From NCBI GenBank assembly GCA_018713435.1, contig DVOS01000029.1:1-55996 (forward strand): a DNA stretch of 55,996 nucleotides, read 5' to 3'. The position numbers and the translations under genes were made by a program. Below the pieces are notes generated by a model. That model had not been told where the DNA came from. It saw only the letters and a program-made list of their open reading frames with translations, and ran no database searches. Shown in pieces: positions 1 to 8,533 of the stretch (the stretch's first letter is position 1; each line of letters begins with the position of its first letter). The stretch comes from Candidatus Merdiplasma excrementigallinarum (GTDB lineage: Bacteria > Bacillota > Clostridia > Lachnospirales > Lachnospiraceae).

Positions 1-81
1 GAAAAAGCCGATCAGGCCCCAGTTTATGGCTCCGATAATGACCAGTGTGAGAGATGTGTAATCCCAAAATTTTGAACTCAT
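1..81 (-). CDS. DUF378 family small membrane protein (N-terminal part only)
   Basis: The gene runs off the left edge; 27 residues are visible. They contain the hydrophobic stretch LTLVIIGAINWGLIGFF, with the INWGL motif typical of the start of DUF378 (YuzA-type) membrane proteins, whose role is unknown. Three ATG codons lie in a row (79-87). The strong Shine-Dalgarno AAGGAGGA at 88-95 is only well spaced for the last of them, so I start at 81. The gene is divergent from the operon that begins at 223 and seems unrelated to it. Confidence 0.75.
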   Translation of the reverse strand, partial: MSSKFWDYTSLTLVIIGAINWGLIGFF

Positions 82-170
82 CATCATTCCTCCTTATTGT
101 ATCATTCCTATTTTTCCCTCTTTTTTTCTTTTTATTCGCATTGGAACCGGGAAAGTCAGGGGAATAAGAG

Positions 171-199
171 TTGAGATATGGAAAAGTTCGTGATAGAAT
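171..199 (+). promoter_or_regulatory. Promoter of the HlyD-yggS-sepF operon
   Basis: A sigma-A type promoter is readable: TTGAGA (171-176), a 17-bp spacer and TAGAAT (194-199). It lies just upstream of the Shine-Dalgarno AAAGGAG of the first gene and is the only good candidate in the divergent gap. Confidence 0.6.
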
Positions 200-222
200 A
201 AGCCGGAAAGGAGAAAAACAAA

Positions 223-1593
223 TTGGCTTCACAGAATAGAAATTCCAAAATCACCCGGTACAGGCGTCCCTATTCCGTGCTGAATATCGGGACTATTATT
301 TTCGGATTTATTTTTCTATACATGGTGATTTCTGTCTTTTTGTATATGACGGCAGAGCACACCGTCTCCTATGAGGTGATGGAAGGGGCAATCTCGGGGA
401 ATTACCGCTATACGGCTCTGGCTTTGAAGGAAGAGACGATCGTACCGTCTTCTGGCAGCGGCAGTGTTGTCTATTATGCCAGGGAAGGAGCTATGGCAAG
501 CAGCGGCACCACCGTCTGCTCGGTGGGCGGCGCTGATATGGCTTCGGCAGCCCAGGCGGCATCAGCAGAGCCTACCGCCGAAGATCTGAAAAATCTGAAG
601 GACACCATGTCCTCATTTTTGATCGGATTTGAGGGGAGCACTTTCCAGGAAGTCTATAATTTTAAGGCGGATCTGGAGAGCTATATTCTGCAGATGGGAA
701 AAAGCGAAACCGATACGGCCCTTTACACTTCCGGAGACGCCTATGTGTCGCCGGAATCCGGCTTTGTCGTATATTCTGTGGACGGACTGGAGGATGCCAC
801 GGAAGAAGAACTGAGCGCAGATCTCTTTTCCCAGACCCAGTATCATCGGACAAATCTTCGGCTCAGCCAGCAGGTAAGCGCCGGCGATCCGCTGTACAAG
901 CTGGTAACAAGTGAAGAATGGGCCCTGTATTTTCCGCTGGATTCTTCTCTCGCCACAGAACTGCAGGACCGCAGCTCCATCCGTTTCCGCTTTTTAAAGG
1001 ATAACAATACGTTCTCCGCTCCTTTTTCCATTATTCAGAATGAAAGCGGTTATTATGGAAAAATTTCGCTGAATACTTCTCTGGCCCGCTACGTCTCAGA
1101 CCGTTATCTGGAAATTGAGCTGCTGATGGACCGGAAAACCGGACTGAAAATTCCCACATCTGCTATCGCAGAGAAAACCTTTTACCGGATTCCGGAGGAA
1201 TATGTCATCGCCAATAAGGACACAGAGCGGGAGATTACCCTTCTGCGGGAAACCTTCAACCGGGATGGCTCTGCTTCCGTGCGGTATGTGACGGCTACCG
1301 TGTACGGAAAAGAGGAAGGGTATTATCTGGTCAGCCCGGAACTGTTTGAGGAGGGAGACTATGTGCAGATGCTGGATACAAACAAAAAATTCCAGATCCA
1401 GGAGAGCAATATGGACACCATACAGGGCGTTTACAATATAAATAAAGGATACGCCGTTTTCCGGGAGGTAACAGTTATAGATGAGAATGAAGAGTTCTGT
1501 ATTGTGGAGCCGGATAATGTGTACAGTCTGGCGGCCCACGATCATATTGTACTGGATGCCTCCACAGTAAATGACGACGATATTGTGTATTAG
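223..1593 (+). CDS. HlyD-like single-pass membrane protein
   Basis: The 456-residue protein has a basic N-terminus, one membrane segment at about residues 19-42 and a large extracytoplasmic part. The opening layout (anchor, then a short beta-rich stretch including the SGSGSVVYYAREGAMASSG turn, which looks like a biotinyl-lipoyl-type half motif) resembles HlyD/RND-adaptor-like proteins. No efflux ATPase or permease lies nearby, so a transport role is not supported. The start is TTG at 223, about 10 nt after AAAGGAG. It is the first gene of an operon with yggS 15 nt downstream; its place next to sepF suggests a cell-envelope role, which is inference only. Confidence 0.7.
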   Translation: MASQNRNSKITRYRRPYSVLNIGTIIFGFIFLYMVISVFLYMTAEHTVSYEVMEGAISGNYRYTALALKEETIVPSSGSGSVVYYAREGAMASSGTTVCSVGGADMASAAQAASAEPTAEDLKNLKDTMSSFLIGFEGSTFQEVYNFKADLESYILQMGKSETDTALYTSGDAYVSPESGFVVYSVDGLEDATEEELSADLFSQTQYHRTNLRLSQQVSAGDPLYKLVTSEEWALYFPLDSSLATELQDRSSIRFRFLKDNNTFSAPFSIIQNESGYYGKISLNTSLARYVSDRYLEIELLMDRKTGLKIPTSAIAEKTFYRIPEEYVIANKDTEREITLLRETFNRDGSASVRYVTATVYGKEEGYYLVSPELFEEGDYVQMLDTNKKFQIQESNMDTIQGVYNINKGYAVFREVTVIDENEEFCIVEPDNVYSLAAHDHIVLDASTVNDDDIVY

Positions 1594-1608
1594 GAAGGAG
1601 CGGGTAGT

Positions 1609-2301
1609 ATGCTGAAAGAGCAGCTGCATGAAGTACAGAAAAAAATAGAAGAAGCCTGCAGACGCAGCGGAAGAGATTCCCGGGAGGTAACGCTGATTGC
1701 CGTAAGCAAAACAAAACCGACGTCCATGATTGAAGAGCTTCTGCCGGAGGGGATTCGGGATTTTGGAGAAAACAAGCCTCAGGAATTACGGGACAAATAC
1801 CAGATTCTTCCCAAAGATCTGCGCTGGCACATGATCGGTCATCTCCAGACTAATAAGATCAAATATATTATTGACAAAGCCTGTATGATCCATTCCGTTG
1901 ATTCCCTTCACCTTGCCGAAGCTATTGACAGGGAAGCCGAAAAACATAACCTGGTTATGCCTGTGCTGGTTGAAGTAAACGTGGCCGGCGAGGAGACAAA
2001 GTTCGGGGTTTCCCCCGGGGAGACCCTTTCTTTTGTAGAGAAGCTGTCCCATCTTTCCCACATCCGGGTAGAGGGGCTGATGACAATTGCTCCTTTTGTG
2101 GATAATCCCGAAGATAATCGGATTCACTTCCGAAATTTGAGGAATTTGTGTGTTGACATTAAAGCTAAAAACATTGATAATGTTAATATGTGTACTCTGA
2201 GCATGGGAATGACTGCTGATTTCCAGGTGGCCATAGAAGAGGGCGCCACCATGGTACGGGTCGGAACCGCGATTTTTGGTGCCAGAGATTATCAGATCTG
2301 A
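1609..2301 (+). CDS. yggS: YggS-family pyridoxal phosphate homeostasis protein
   Basis: This is a 230-residue cytoplasmic fold-type III PLP-binding protein (YggS/YlmE/PROSC). The family buffers pyridoxal phosphate and has no known catalytic substrate. The PLP lysine is Lys34 in AVSKTKP. Family hallmarks include HMIGHLQTNK, the SVDS turn and the C-terminal segment GMTADFQVAIEEGATMVRVG, which forms the phosphate cradle. Length is normal. The start ATG follows AAGGAG. In Firmicutes this gene (ylmE) regularly sits directly before sepF, as here, so placement and sequence agree. Confidence 0.95.
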   Translation: MLKEQLHEVQKKIEEACRRSGRDSREVTLIAVSKTKPTSMIEELLPEGIRDFGENKPQELRDKYQILPKDLRWHMIGHLQTNKIKYIIDKACMIHSVDSLHLAEAIDREAEKHNLVMPVLVEVNVAGEETKFGVSPGETLSFVEKLSHLSHIRVEGLMTIAPFVDNPEDNRIHFRNLRNLCVDIKAKNIDNVNMCTLSMGMTADFQVAIEEGATMVRVGTAIFGARDYQI

Positions 2302-2341
2302 GACCGGAGTCTGAAAAACAGGAGAGAATAAGGAGACTATC

Positions 2342-2938
2342 ATGAGTGTTTTAGATAAATTTTTAAATGCGATGAAGCTGAATGATGACGACGATTTTGA
2401 TGATAATGATTACCTGGATGACGAGCTGGATGAAGAATTTGAGGAAACCCGTCCCAGAAGACGTTTCATTAAAAACCGGGATGATGACGATGATCTTTTT
2501 GATGAAGCTTCTGAGCAGCGGACTGCAGCTTCCGCGGAGTCCAAAACAGGAGTTTCCTCCCGATCAAAATCAGTCAGTGCTCAGGCTCCCAGACAGAAGC
2601 CCGTTTCAAAGATTTCTCCCATGCGTCCCAGGAAAGCCAGCGCACCCGGGATGGAGGTCTGTGTGATAAAGCCTCATTCCATGGAAGATGCCAGAGAGAT
2701 TACGGAGACTCTTCTGGCCAACTGCACCGTGGTTCTGAATATGGAAGGGCTGGATCTGGACATTGCTCAGCGCATCATCGACTTTTCCTCCGGCTCCTGC
2801 TATGCCATTGACGGCAACCTGCAGAAAATCAGCAATTATATTTTCATTATTACCCCTGCTTCCGTTGACATTTCCGGAGATTTCCAGGAAATTCTTACCG
2901 GAGCCTTTGATGTTCCTTCCTTTGAGAAGAAGTTTTAA
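2342..2938 (+). CDS. sepF: Cell division protein SepF
   Basis: SepF links FtsZ filaments to the membrane during septation. The 198-residue protein has the three expected parts: an N-terminal amphipathic membrane-binding helix (MSVLDKFLNAMKL), a charged, disordered linker with Asp/Glu-rich runs (about 14-100), and the SepF domain from about residue 104 (MEVCVIKPHSMEDA to the end), with the conserved NMEGLD and GSCYAIDG segments. The linker is long for the family. The start has AGGAG at 2330-2334. It lies between yggS and ylmH; the usual ylmG (yggT) between sepF and ylmH is absent. Confidence 0.95.
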   Translation: MSVLDKFLNAMKLNDDDDFDDNDYLDDELDEEFEETRPRRRFIKNRDDDDDLFDEASEQRTAASAESKTGVSSRSKSVSAQAPRQKPVSKISPMRPRKASAPGMEVCVIKPHSMEDAREITETLLANCTVVLNMEGLDLDIAQRIIDFSSGSCYAIDGNLQKISNYIFIITPASVDISGDFQEILTGAFDVPSFEKKF

Positions 2939-2941
2939 GCC

Positions 2942-3721
2942 ATGACAAGAGAGGATGAATTATTCCAGAGACGTCTGCTGGATCTGGCGGACGCGGCATG
3001 GAAGAGAAATATTGTCACGTTCAGTGATTTTCTGAATTTGAACGAGCAGAGTATCTATCATGACACACAGTCAAAGCTTTCTTTTATTGAAAGCAGGATG
3101 TTCGGTGGTTATGAATGCGCAGAGCGTCAGATGATTGCCTTCATTCCTGACGCTCTGCTTTTTTGTGACAGCCAGGAAGCGGCAGAAAGCCTTTTTCCCG
3201 TCTGCTGCCTGAAAATCAGTCCTCAGAACCCGCGTTTCGCGGAAACGCTGACCCACCGCGATTATCTGGGAGCTCTTATGAACCTGGGGATAGAGCGGGG
3301 AAAGCTGGGGGACATCGTACTTGAGGATCAGGAAGCCTGGCTCTTCTGTGAAGAAAAGCTGGCCGGTTACCTGGAAAAGGAATTGAACAGAGTCCGGCAT
3401 ACAGCTGTGAAATGTGAAAAAACGCAGCAAGCCCTGCAAAACTGGCAGCCAAAGCTGGAGGAAATAACCGGGACCGTGGCTTCCGTCCGGCTGGACGCCC
3501 TGCTGGCTCTGGCTTTCCATTCTTCCCGCAGCAGTCTTTCCGGTTTGATTGAAGGGGGAAAAACCTTTGCTAACGGACGGCTGATCACAAACAGCGGATA
3601 CCGGCCTAAGGAGGGGGAGATCATCTCAGTCCGGGGGTATGGCCGGTTCCGTTACTGTAAAGTCTCTGAAAATGTTACGAAAAAGGGACGCCATTATGTG
3701 ACCCTTGAAAAATATTGTTAA
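2942..3721 (+). CDS. ylmH: YlmH-type RNA-binding protein (S4 domain)
   Basis: The 259-residue protein matches YlmH. The N-terminal two thirds form the family-specific domain (FSDFLNLNEQSIYH near residue 30 is typical), and an S4 RNA-binding domain lies at about 180-240 (VRLDALLALAFHSSRSSLS onward, with the NGRLITNSGYRPKEGE turn). YlmH is described as a ribosome-associated, Hsp15-like factor; its location beside division genes is conserved. It starts 3 nt after the sepF stop with the Shine-Dalgarno inside sepF, so translation is probably coupled. Confidence 0.92.
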   Translation: MTREDELFQRRLLDLADAAWKRNIVTFSDFLNLNEQSIYHDTQSKLSFIESRMFGGYECAERQMIAFIPDALLFCDSQEAAESLFPVCCLKISPQNPRFAETLTHRDYLGALMNLGIERGKLGDIVLEDQEAWLFCEEKLAGYLEKELNRVRHTAVKCEKTQQALQNWQPKLEEITGTVASVRLDALLALAFHSSRSSLSGLIEGGKTFANGRLITNSGYRPKEGEIISVRGYGRFRYCKVSENVTKKGRHYVTLEKYC

Positions 3722-3737
3722 ACATGAGGTGAAATCT

Positions 3738-4868
3738 ATGTGGACGGAAGATACCGTAAATACTGCCGGCGAAATATGTCTGCCTGTAAAAGCAGGCGAT
3801 CAGCCTGCCTATCCGATCTGGCTGGAAGAATCTTTTGAAAATTTGCCGAAGCGGATGGCACAGCTGGACATACAGAAACGGCGGCTCTGCCTGGTAACCG
3901 ACAGCAACATAATGACCCTTTATGGCAGAGAGGTAGAAGAACTGCTGCGGCCGCACTGCAGGGACATATCTGTCTGCGTGATACCGGCAGGAGAAGCTCA
4001 TAAAAATCTCGGCGAGATTCAGAAAATCTATGAACATCTGATACAGCACAGCCTGGACCGGCAGGATATCCTGGTGGCTCTGGGCGGCGGCGTTACAGGC
4101 GACATGACCGGCTATGCGGCAGCCACGTATCTGAGGGGCATCCGTTTTGTCCAGATTCCCACCACGCTGCTGGCACAGGTGGACAGCAGCATTGGCGGAA
4201 AAACAGGGGTGGATTTTGAACAGTATAAAAATATGGTGGGGGCTTTCCATCAGCCCTCTCTGGTTTATATGAATCTTTCTGTTCTGAAAACACTGTCGGC
4301 GGAACAGTTCTCCTGCGGTATGGGGGAAATCCTGAAGCATGGGCTGATCCGCAGCGCCTCTTATTTTGACTGGGTGCTCTGTCACAGAGAAAAGATCCTG
4401 CAGCGCAGTCTCCCGGAGCTTGTTCATATGGTGGAGGAGAGCTGCAAAATCAAGCGTCAGGTGGTGGAGGCGGATCCTACTGAAAAAGGGGAACGGGCAC
4501 TGCTTAATTTCGGACATACAGTGGGCCATGCCATTGAGAAACTGAAAAATTTCTCCATGCTTCATGGTCAGTGTGTGGCGTTGGGATGTCTGGCGGCTGC
4601 CCGCATTTCCCAGGCCAGGGGATTCCTTTCCGACAAGGAGGTGGAGCAGATCCGTTCCGCCTGCCAGGCATTTGGCCTTCCTGTTTCCCTCAATGGACTG
4701 AACGCCCGGGATATTCTCTCTGTAACCAGGCATGATAAAAAGATGGCCTCCGGCCAGATCCGTTTTATCCTGCTTAGATCTGTGGGAGAGGCTTTTATCG
4801 ACGACACTGTTACAGATCAGGAAATGCTGGCAGCCATTGACAGCCTTTCTGAAACTCAGAATTGCTGA
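3738..4868 (+). CDS. aroB: 3-dehydroquinate synthase
   Basis: AroB makes 3-dehydroquinate from DAHP in the shikimate pathway, using NAD and a divalent metal. The 376-residue protein shows the NAD-binding GGGVTGD, the substrate/NAD loop PTTLLAQVDSSIGGKTGVD, NMVGAFHQP, the metal Glu in GMGEILKHG and the metal His residues in NFGHTVGHAIE and LHGQCVALG. An upstream in-frame ATG at 3705 overlaps ylmH, but GAGGTGA at 3726-3732 fits the ATG at 3738 much better. No other shikimate gene is nearby; it sits where divIVA is usually found. Confidence 0.95.
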   Translation: MWTEDTVNTAGEICLPVKAGDQPAYPIWLEESFENLPKRMAQLDIQKRRLCLVTDSNIMTLYGREVEELLRPHCRDISVCVIPAGEAHKNLGEIQKIYEHLIQHSLDRQDILVALGGGVTGDMTGYAAATYLRGIRFVQIPTTLLAQVDSSIGGKTGVDFEQYKNMVGAFHQPSLVYMNLSVLKTLSAEQFSCGMGEILKHGLIRSASYFDWVLCHREKILQRSLPELVHMVEESCKIKRQVVEADPTEKGERALLNFGHTVGHAIEKLKNFSMLHGQCVALGCLAAARISQARGFLSDKEVEQIRSACQAFGLPVSLNGLNARDILSVTRHDKKMASGQIRFILLRSVGEAFIDDTVTDQEMLAAIDSLSETQNC

Positions 4869-4890
4869 CGGAATACGAGGATCACGCGCT

Positions 4891-5460
4891 ATGAAAGATC
4901 AAATGAGTAAATATATTTCCTGTTGTAAGGGCTTTGGCGGGCTGATTCTGCTTCTTGTGCTGGACCAGCTTACAAAGCTGGGGGCCGCCGTCTTTTTGAA
5001 AGACAGAGGGCCGGTCACGATTTTGCCCGGTATATTTCAGCTCCAGTATCTGGAAAACCGGGGAGCCGCTTTCGGAATGCTGGAAAATATGCAGTGGATT
5101 TTTGTGGTATTCGCGCTGATGATTACGGCGGCGGCAGTCTGGTTTTATCTGCACATTCCCCCTGTGAGAAGATTTATGATTATGCGCGTTCTCTGCGTTG
5201 CCCTGAGCGCCGGCGCCCTGGGAAATATGCTGGATCGTCTGCTGCACGGCTATGTGATCGACTTTTTTTACTTCCAGCTGATTGATTTCCCGATCTTTAA
5301 CGTGGCGGACATCTATGTGTGCGTCAGCGTGGCGGTTCTGCTTCTGGTCTGCCTGTTTTACTACAAAGAAGAAGATTTTGCCCGCCTCCAGGGGAAAAAA
5401 AGCCGGGAAGACTATGTAAATGAACTTATAGATAAAATTCAGGAGAGTAAAAAGAAATAA
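4891..5460 (+). CDS. lspA: Lipoprotein signal peptidase (signal peptidase II)
   Basis: LspA removes signal peptides from diacylglyceryl-modified prolipoproteins in the membrane. The 189-residue protein has four membrane segments and both catalytic aspartates, in GNMLDR and FNVADIYV, plus the family motifs LENRGAAFG and YVIDFFYF. It carries a longer than usual charged C-terminal tail (KKSREDYVNELIDKIQESKKK). The start at 4891 follows ACGAGG; ORF extension further upstream lies inside aroB. The stop TAA abuts the next ATG at 5461. Its clients in this window include the lipoprotein encoded at 53765-55381. Confidence 0.95.
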   Translation: MKDQMSKYISCCKGFGGLILLLVLDQLTKLGAAVFLKDRGPVTILPGIFQLQYLENRGAAFGMLENMQWIFVVFALMITAAAVWFYLHIPPVRRFMIMRVLCVALSAGALGNMLDRLLHGYVIDFFYFQLIDFPIFNVADIYVCVSVAVLLLVCLFYYKEEDFARLQGKKSREDYVNELIDKIQESKKK

Positions 5461-6381
5461 ATGGAGAACATGAATTTCCGGGTGACCCGGGAAGAGCAGG
5501 GCGATCGGATTGACCGCTACCTGGCTTCCAGACTGCCGGATTATTCCCGCTCCTTTCTCCAGAAGCTGGTGGGGGAAGGAAGGGTACTGGTAGGGGATAA
5601 ACCGGTCAAATCCAATTATAAAATAAACGAGGGCGACCGGGTCAGCCTTTCCGTCCCTGACGCGGTGGAGCCGGAAATCGTACCGGAGCCTATACCGCTG
5701 GATATTCTCTATGAAGATGCTTCTCTGCTTGTGATCAATAAACCCAAGGGCATGGTGGTGCATCCCTGTCCCGGACACTACAGCGGCACGCTGGTCAATG
5801 CGCTGATGTATCACTGCAAAGACCAGCTGTCCGGAATCAACGGGGTGATGCGGCCCGGAATCGTCCATCGGATCGATCAGAATACCACCGGTTCCCTTGT
5901 GGTCTGCAAAACGGACGCCGCCCACCGCTTTTTGGCGCAGCAGCTTAAAGACCATTCCATCACCAGGAAATACCGGGCCATCGTCCACGGAAACCTGAAG
6001 GAAGAAGGGGGCACGGTAAACGCTCCCATCGGCAGACATCCGGTGGACCGGAAAAAAATGGCCGTAAATGAAAGATGCGGTCGAAATGCCGTCACCCATT
6101 ACCGGGTACTGGAGCGGTTCGGAAGCTTCACTTACCTGGAGTGCCGCCTGGAGACGGGAAGAACCCATCAGATCCGGGTTCACATGGCCAGCATCGGCCA
6201 TCCCCTGCTGGGGGACGACGTGTACGGCCCTTCCAGATGCCCCATCCCCGGCCTGACAGGGCAGACGCTTCACGCCATGACCCTGGGATTTATCCATCCG
6301 GAGACCGGGACGTATATGGAGTTTGAGGCTCCCCTTCCGGAATATTTTGAAAACCTGCTGGAAAAACTGCGGCGCAGATAA
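5461..6381 (+). CDS. rluD: RluD-family 23S rRNA pseudouridine synthase
   Basis: The 306-residue enzyme isomerises uridines in 23S rRNA (RluA/RluD subfamily). An S4 domain covers about residues 14-65. The catalytic Asp139 lies in the family signature VHRIDQNTTG, and the downstream motifs KTDAAHRFLAQQ, KYRAIVHG, ETGRTHQIRVHM and HPLLGDDVYG are intact. The start codon directly follows the lspA stop, a conserved lspA-rluD coupling. The gene ends in a hairpin shared with the converging ttcA gene. Confidence 0.95.
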   Translation: MENMNFRVTREEQGDRIDRYLASRLPDYSRSFLQKLVGEGRVLVGDKPVKSNYKINEGDRVSLSVPDAVEPEIVPEPIPLDILYEDASLLVINKPKGMVVHPCPGHYSGTLVNALMYHCKDQLSGINGVMRPGIVHRIDQNTTGSLVVCKTDAAHRFLAQQLKDHSITRKYRAIVHGNLKEEGGTVNAPIGRHPVDRKKMAVNERCGRNAVTHYRVLERFGSFTYLECRLETGRTHQIRVHMASIGHPLLGDDVYGPSRCPIPGLTGQTLHAMTLGFIHPETGTYMEFEAPLPEYFENLLEKLRRR

Positions 6382-6405
6382 GGATGCTTATCCTTCTCTG
6401 CGCCG
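6370..6405. terminator. Convergent hairpin between rluD and ttcA
   Basis: The arms CGGCGCAGA and TCTGCGCCG enclose a short inner repeat (AAGGATGC/TTATCCTT). The structure overlaps the last codons of rluD and ends before the ttcA stop. There is no long T-run, so efficiency is uncertain. Confidence 0.55.
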
Positions 6406-7128
6406 TGTCTGTCTGGGAGGCCAGCCGTGAATATTTCCTGATAAAATGGCGGTAAACATACGCTCCTTTACACCGGGATTTTCCCGGTTCAGCTGTGCCA
6501 GCAGATTTTTTGCGTATTCCCGCTTTGTCTTTCCGTCGGCAGGACAGGGATTTTTGGCCACAGGAACATAGTACTTGTTCTGAAACCCGATTACGTCCGC
6601 CTCATCCACGAAGATCATGGGACGTATGACCGTAAGATTCATCCGGTCCAGGTAGGTCCGGGGGGAGAAAGAATAGAAACGGCCCTCAAAAATAAGAGAG
6701 AGCAGCATGGTTTCCACCACATCATCTTTATGATGGGCATAGGCCACTTTGTTGCAGCCCATGGCTTTTACTTTTTCGTTCAGCGCGCCTTTGCGCATCT
6801 TTGCGCAGAGGGAACAGGGATTTTCTTCTTTTCTGTCCTGAAAAATAATTTCTCCGATCTGAGTTTCCACCACCGTGTAGGGAACATCCAGATCGGCGCA
6901 CAGGGCCCTTATGGGCTCCAGATTGAAATTTTCAAATCCCAGGCTGACCGTTACCGCCTCCAGCTCAAAATGCTTCGGATAATACCTTCTGAGGCCTGAA
7001 AGAGCATACAGCAGCGCCAGGCTGTCCTTTCCGCCGGATATCCCCACCGCGATTCGGTCTCCCTCTTCAATTAACTGATATTCGTCCACAGCCTTGCGCA
7101 CAAGGCTCATTAATCTCTGCAGCTTCAT
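6388..7128 (-). CDS. ttcA: tRNA 2-thiocytidine biosynthesis protein, TtcA family
   Basis: This 246-residue PP-loop ATPase most resembles TtcA, which thiolates cytidine 32 of tRNAs using an iron-sulfur cluster. The PP-loop SGGKDS is at residues 31-36. The internal Cys pair NPCSLCAKMRKG and the HHKDD motif (AYAHHKDDVVETMLL) follow, with a third cysteine in AKNPCPADGKTKR, as in TtcA/TtuA-like enzymes. Cluster coordination is inferred from the family. It stands alone, facing rluD and divergent from dtd. Confidence 0.85.
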   Translation of the reverse strand: MKLQRLMSLVRKAVDEYQLIEEGDRIAVGISGGKDSLALLYALSGLRRYYPKHFELEAVTVSLGFENFNLEPIRALCADLDVPYTVVETQIGEIIFQDRKEENPCSLCAKMRKGALNEKVKAMGCNKVAYAHHKDDVVETMLLSLIFEGRFYSFSPRTYLDRMNLTVIRPMIFVDEADVIGFQNKYYVPVAKNPCPADGKTKREYAKNLLAQLNRENPGVKERMFTAILSGNIHGWPPRQTRRREG

Positions 7129-7185
7129 GTAATTCCTCCGGTCTGCTTGCTGTTGGTTTCCGCTTACGCGGTTTTAACCCTGACC

Positions 7186-7214
7186 ATCATAATATAATCT
7201 GAAATCTTCGTCAA
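7186..7214 (-). promoter_or_regulatory. ttcA promoter
   Basis: On the minus strand, TTGACG (7209-7214), a 17-bp spacer and TATGAT (7186-7191) precede ttcA by about 60 nt. Confidence 0.55.
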
Positions 7215-7221
7215 TCATGGA

Positions 7222-7250
7222 TTGAGATTTCCGGGTTTTTTGCCTATAAT
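7222..7250 (+). promoter_or_regulatory. dtd promoter
   Basis: TTGAGA (7222-7227), a 17-bp spacer and a perfect TATAAT (7245-7250) point toward dtd, leaving a leader of about 60 nt. It lies back to back with the ttcA promoter. Confidence 0.65.
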
Positions 7251-7315
7251 AGAGGGGAGTCGGGAAGAAGCGCCGTCTGCGCGGATCCCTTTAATTTGCC
7301 AAAGGAGTACAAAGG

Positions 7316-7753
7316 ATGAAATTTGTGATTCAGAGAGTGACGGAGGCTTCCGTCACTATTAACGGACAGGTAACCGGATCCATCGGCCGGGGATTTATGG
7401 TGCTGATCGGCGTTGGAAAAGAAGACACCAGAGAGGAAGCGGACCGGCTGATTAAAAAGATGATCGGCCTGCGGATTTTTGCCGATGAAAATGGAAAGAC
7501 CAATCTTTCGCTGAAGGACGTGGGCGGCTCCCTTCTTCTGGTTTCCCAGTTTACGCTGTACGCCAACTGCTCAAAAGGAAACCGTCCTTCCTTTGTGGAT
7601 GCGGGGGATCCCCGCCAGGCAGAGGAACTGTACGATTACATTGTTTCCCGGTGCCGTCAGCAGGTTCCAGACGTACAGACGGGAGAGTTCGGAGAGGAAA
7701 TGCAGGTGCGTCTCTGCAACGACGGGCCTTTTACCATTATTCTGGAGGGATAA
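7316..7753 (+). CDS. dtd: D-aminoacyl-tRNA deacylase
   Basis: Dtd hydrolyses D-aminoacyl-tRNAs and glycyl-tRNA-Ala as a proofreading step. The 145-residue protein matches the family's full length and has both signature motifs: SQFTLYA around residue 80 and the C-terminal GPFT that places the cross-subunit Gly-Pro dipeptide in the active site. The start ATG follows AAAGGAG at 7301-7307. The GntR regulator begins 2 nt after its stop, so the two are co-transcribed. Confidence 0.95.
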   Translation: MKFVIQRVTEASVTINGQVTGSIGRGFMVLIGVGKEDTREEADRLIKKMIGLRIFADENGKTNLSLKDVGGSLLLVSQFTLYANCSKGNRPSFVDAGDPRQAEELYDYIVSRCRQQVPDVQTGEFGEEMQVRLCNDGPFTIILEG

Positions 7754-7755
7754 AG

Positions 7756-8469
7756 ATGTATCAGTATGAGAAGCCTGAAAAAAAACTGCTTGGCGCGCAG
7801 ATCGAAGATGAACTGATGAAATATATTCTGCAGGAGCCTCTTGGCGTAGGGGAAAAGCTGCCCAATGAATTTGAACTGGCGGAAAAATTCGGCGTGGGGC
7901 GCAGTACGATCCGGGAAGCGGTTAAAAGCCTGGTATCGAGAGGGATTCTTGAAGTGAGAAGAGGCGCCGGCACTTTTGTGGTCAGTACCTGCTCCACAGA
8001 AAATGATCCTCTGGGACTGTCACGGCTGGATGACAAATACCGGCTGGCGCTGGAGCTTTTTGAACTGCGGCTGATGATCGAACCGGAAACGGCATACCTG
8101 GCAGCCCGGTATGCGGAGGATGAAGAACGCCAAACCTTAACGGCTCTGTGCAGGGAGACGGAAGAACTTTATCTGGGCGGAAAAAACCATATGAAAAAAG
8201 ATATTGAATTTCATACTTATATTGCGAAATGCAGCCGCAATCGGGTTATCGAAACCCTGATCCCGGTTATCAATACGGCGGAACAGACTTTTGCCAGTCT
8301 TACCCATCGCTCTCTGATGCAGGAAACGCTGAAGGCCCATCGGGCTATTGTGCAGGCTATTGAGAAAAAAGATCCTGTGGGCGCCAAATGCGCCATGGTG
8401 ATGCACCTTACCTACAATCGCCAGGCGCTTTGCAAACTGATGGAAGCAGAAGAGGAAACCAGAAATTAA
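7756..8469 (+). CDS. GntR-family (FadR/FCD subfamily) transcriptional regulator
   Basis: The 237-residue protein has a GntR winged helix at about residues 12-75 (the LPNEFELAEKFGVGRSTIREAVK helix-turn-helix is very typical) and an FCD ligand domain at about 95-220 with the usual metal-binding Asp/His pattern (FELRLMIEPETAYLAA; EFHTYIA). I start at 7756, behind GGAGG within the end of dtd, not at an upstream in-frame codon inside dtd. Directly downstream are the KDPG aldolase and KDG kinase genes with repeated palindromes, so it probably senses a sugar acid and represses those genes. Confidence 0.88.
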   Translation: MYQYEKPEKKLLGAQIEDELMKYILQEPLGVGEKLPNEFELAEKFGVGRSTIREAVKSLVSRGILEVRRGAGTFVVSTCSTENDPLGLSRLDDKYRLALELFELRLMIEPETAYLAARYAEDEERQTLTALCRETEELYLGGKNHMKKDIEFHTYIAKCSRNRVIETLIPVINTAEQTFASLTHRSLMQETLKAHRAIVQAIEKKDPVGAKCAMVMHLTYNRQALCKLMEAEEETRN

Positions 8470-8487
8470 AAAATACCCAAAAAGATC

Positions 8488-8518
8488 GGACGTTTTCGTT
8501 GAAAAACGTCCTTTTTTT
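8488..8518 (+). terminator. Rho-independent terminator after the GntR gene
   Basis: The stem GGACGTTTT/AAAAACGTCC with a short loop is followed by seven T residues. It separates dtd-gntR transcription from the eda promoter. Confidence 0.8.
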
Positions 8519-8533
8519 GTGCATAAAAGAGAA

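Noticed and set aside
4882-6297. A 471-codon minus-strand frame opposite lspA and rluD.
   Set aside because: Both plus-strand genes are certain from catalytic motifs; the antisense product has no recognisable feature.
6388-7128. The PP-loop gene as TilS (lysidine synthase).
   Set aside because: The paired cysteines around CSLC, the HHKDD motif and the short length fit TtcA-type thiolases; TilS is longer and lacks these cysteines.
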